Shown: piece by piece, positions 4,155 to 5,107 of the stretch
Layout of the letters: each line of letters begins with the position of its first letter
How positions within the stretch are numbered: the stretch's first letter is position 1
Assembly (NCBI GenBank): GCA_003222835.1
Contig: QHXE01000319.1
Span: 1 to 5,107, forward strand
Source: Acidobacteriota bacterium
GTDB taxonomy: Bacteria > Acidobacteriota > Blastocatellia > Pyrinomonadales > Pyrinomonadaceae
Reading direction: 5' to 3'
Length of the DNA stretch: 5,107 nt
Notes under the pieces: model-generated
What the model was told of the DNA's origin: nothing
The model's input: only the letters and a program-made list of their open reading frames with translations
Databases searched by the model: none
Position numbers and translations under genes: made by a program

Positions 4155-5107
4155 TCATTCTTCCGCAGCTTTCCCTTCTTTCCGCATCTTTTCCACCACC
4201 GCAATAAAGACGTCTTCCAGCGAGTACGGCTGCTCGCGTGCGTTCCCTACATTAATCCCCTCGCTCGTCAACTTGTTGGTGATATTTCGAATTCCGGTAG
4301 TGGCATCTTCGTCGACAATAACGTGCAAACGATCGCCAAACAGCGAAACGCGCCAGTTCTCCATCTCTTGTTTGAGAAGATTGTTCGCCCGTTGCGGCGA
4401 GTCGGTTTTGAATTCGAGCACATGTCCTTTCTGTTCGGCCTTCAAACCGGATGGCGTGCCTTGCGCCACCAATTCACCCGCAACCATTAAACCGAGACGA
4501 TTACACTGCTCAGCCTCTTCGAGATAGTGAGTGGTTACCAGAATGCCCATCCCGCGATCGGCAAAGCTATTGATCATCTTCCAGAAAGCCCGGCGGGCAA
4601 GCGGATCGACGCCCGAGGTCGGTTCGTCGAGAAAGAGCACGCTCGGTTCGTGCATCACGGCGGCGCCGAACGCCACGCGTTGCTTCCAGCCACCGGGCAG
4701 GCTGCCGGTCATTTGTTTGCCGCGCCCCTGCAAACCGGAGAACGACAGCACCCAGCGCTTTTTCTCAGCGCGTTCAGCGAGCGGCACCTGATAGACGCCG
4801 GCAAAGAAATCCAGATTCTCTTCAATTGTCAGATCGTCGTATAGTGAAAACTTCTGCGACATATAGCCTATGCGTTGCCGCACCGAGCTCGATCGCAGAG
4901 AGTCAGTTTCGCCCGCCAGCTCCGCTTCCCCATCGGTTGGCTCAAGCAAGCCGCAAAGCATTTTGATCGTGGTCGTTTTGCCTGCGCCGTTCGCGCCGAG
5001 CAAGCCATAAACTTCGCCATACTTCACTTCAAGATTGATCCGCTTGACTGCTTCAAATTCCCCAAAGCTCTTTGACAGATCGCGTGCGCCAATAGCAATT
5101 GCCTCGG
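4155..5107 (-). CDS. ABC exporter ATP-binding protein, YbhF/DrrA-like (5' end outside window)
   Basis: The frame is open from the right window edge, giving 316 visible residues. A GTG at 5027 is an internal Val and not the start, because the preceding 26 residues (AIGARDLSKSFGEFEAVKRI and so on) are the normal first strand of an ABC domain. Numbering visible residues: Walker A GANGAGKTT 37-45, Q-loop Gln84 in MSQKFSLYDDLT, signature LPGGWKQ 136-142, Walker B LFLDEP 157-162, D-loop SGVDP 164-168, switch His193. The C-terminal 90 residues form the extra domain usual in ABC-2 exporter ATPases, ending in the motif YSLEDVF. The MSQKFSLY, FFAGVY and HEP(S)VLFLDEPTSGVDP stretches resemble the second NBD of E. 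coli YbhF. The protein may therefore be the C-terminal half of a double-NBD protein; the window cannot show this. It energises export by the two downstream permeases. The stop at 4155 is separated from them by the toxin-antitoxin pair. Confidence 0.93.
   Translation of the reverse strand, partial: EAIAIGARDLSKSFGEFEAVKRINLEVKYGEVYGLLGANGAGKTTTIKMLCGLLEPTDGEAELAGETDSLRSSSVRQRIGYMSQKFSLYDDLTIEENLDFFAGVYQVPLAERAEKKRWVLSFSGLQGRGKQMTGSLPGGWKQRVAFGAAVMHEPSVLFLDEPTSGVDPLARRAFWKMINSFADRGMGILVTTHYLEEAEQCNRLGLMVAGELVAQGTPSGLKAEQKGHVLEFKTDSPQRANNLLKQEMENWRVSLFGDRLHVIVDEDATTGIRNITNKLTSEGINVGNAREQPYSLEDVFIAVVEKMRKEGKAAEE

Overview
The window looks like a chromosomal segment from a moderate-GC environmental bacterium. 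Structured extragenic repeats sit between ordinary housekeeping-type genes. The repeat vocabulary resembles what I recall from Acidobacteriota (Blastocatellia-like) and some Planctomycetes/Verrucomicrobia genomes: a CCCAGGGT/ACCCTGGG hairpin, a TACCGCGAGCGG element, a TTCGTGTG..TTCGTGG palindrome and AAATGNN heptads. That assignment is a recollection and not a measurement, so taxonomy is tentative. Every supported gene lies on the minus strand, so the transcriptional order runs from high to low coordinates.

Region by region, in transcription order. (1) 5107-4155 is an ABC ATPase, cut by the window edge, of the YbhF/DrrA-like export type. (2) 4154-3953 is a 202-bp gap with a good candidate promoter and a strong Shine-Dalgarno for the next gene. 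(3) 3952-3360 is a type II toxin-antitoxin pair: a Phd/YefM-like antitoxin, then a RelE/ParE-like toxin, overlapping by ATGA. (4) 3359-2253 is an ABC-2 permease (YbhS-like), whose ATG directly follows the toxin stop codon with no gap. (5) 2252-2085 is an intergenic space filled by a nested palindromic repeat that also reaches the ends of both flanking genes. (6) 2084-804 is a second ABC-2 permease (YbhR-like) with an unusual Ser/Pro/Asn-rich insert. (7) 803-623 is an intergenic space holding a second, different inverted-repeat element. (8) 622-131 is a DinB-superfamily protein. (9) 130-1 is non-coding and holds a tandem-hairpin repeat.

The ATPase and the two permeases together form a YbhFSR-type ABC-2 exporter, with one NBD protein and two different six-TM half-permeases. 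A YbhG/HlyD-type fusion protein and possibly a first NBD would be expected upstream, outside the window. What is unusual is that a complete toxin-antitoxin module sits inside this operon, between ATPase and permeases. It carries its own promoter candidate, and its 3' end is fused stop-to-start with the first permease. Expression of both permeases may therefore be tied to the TA promoter and its autoregulation. The palindrome between the permeases supplies the apparent start codon of the second one. I see no phage, IS, CRISPR, tRNA or rRNA.
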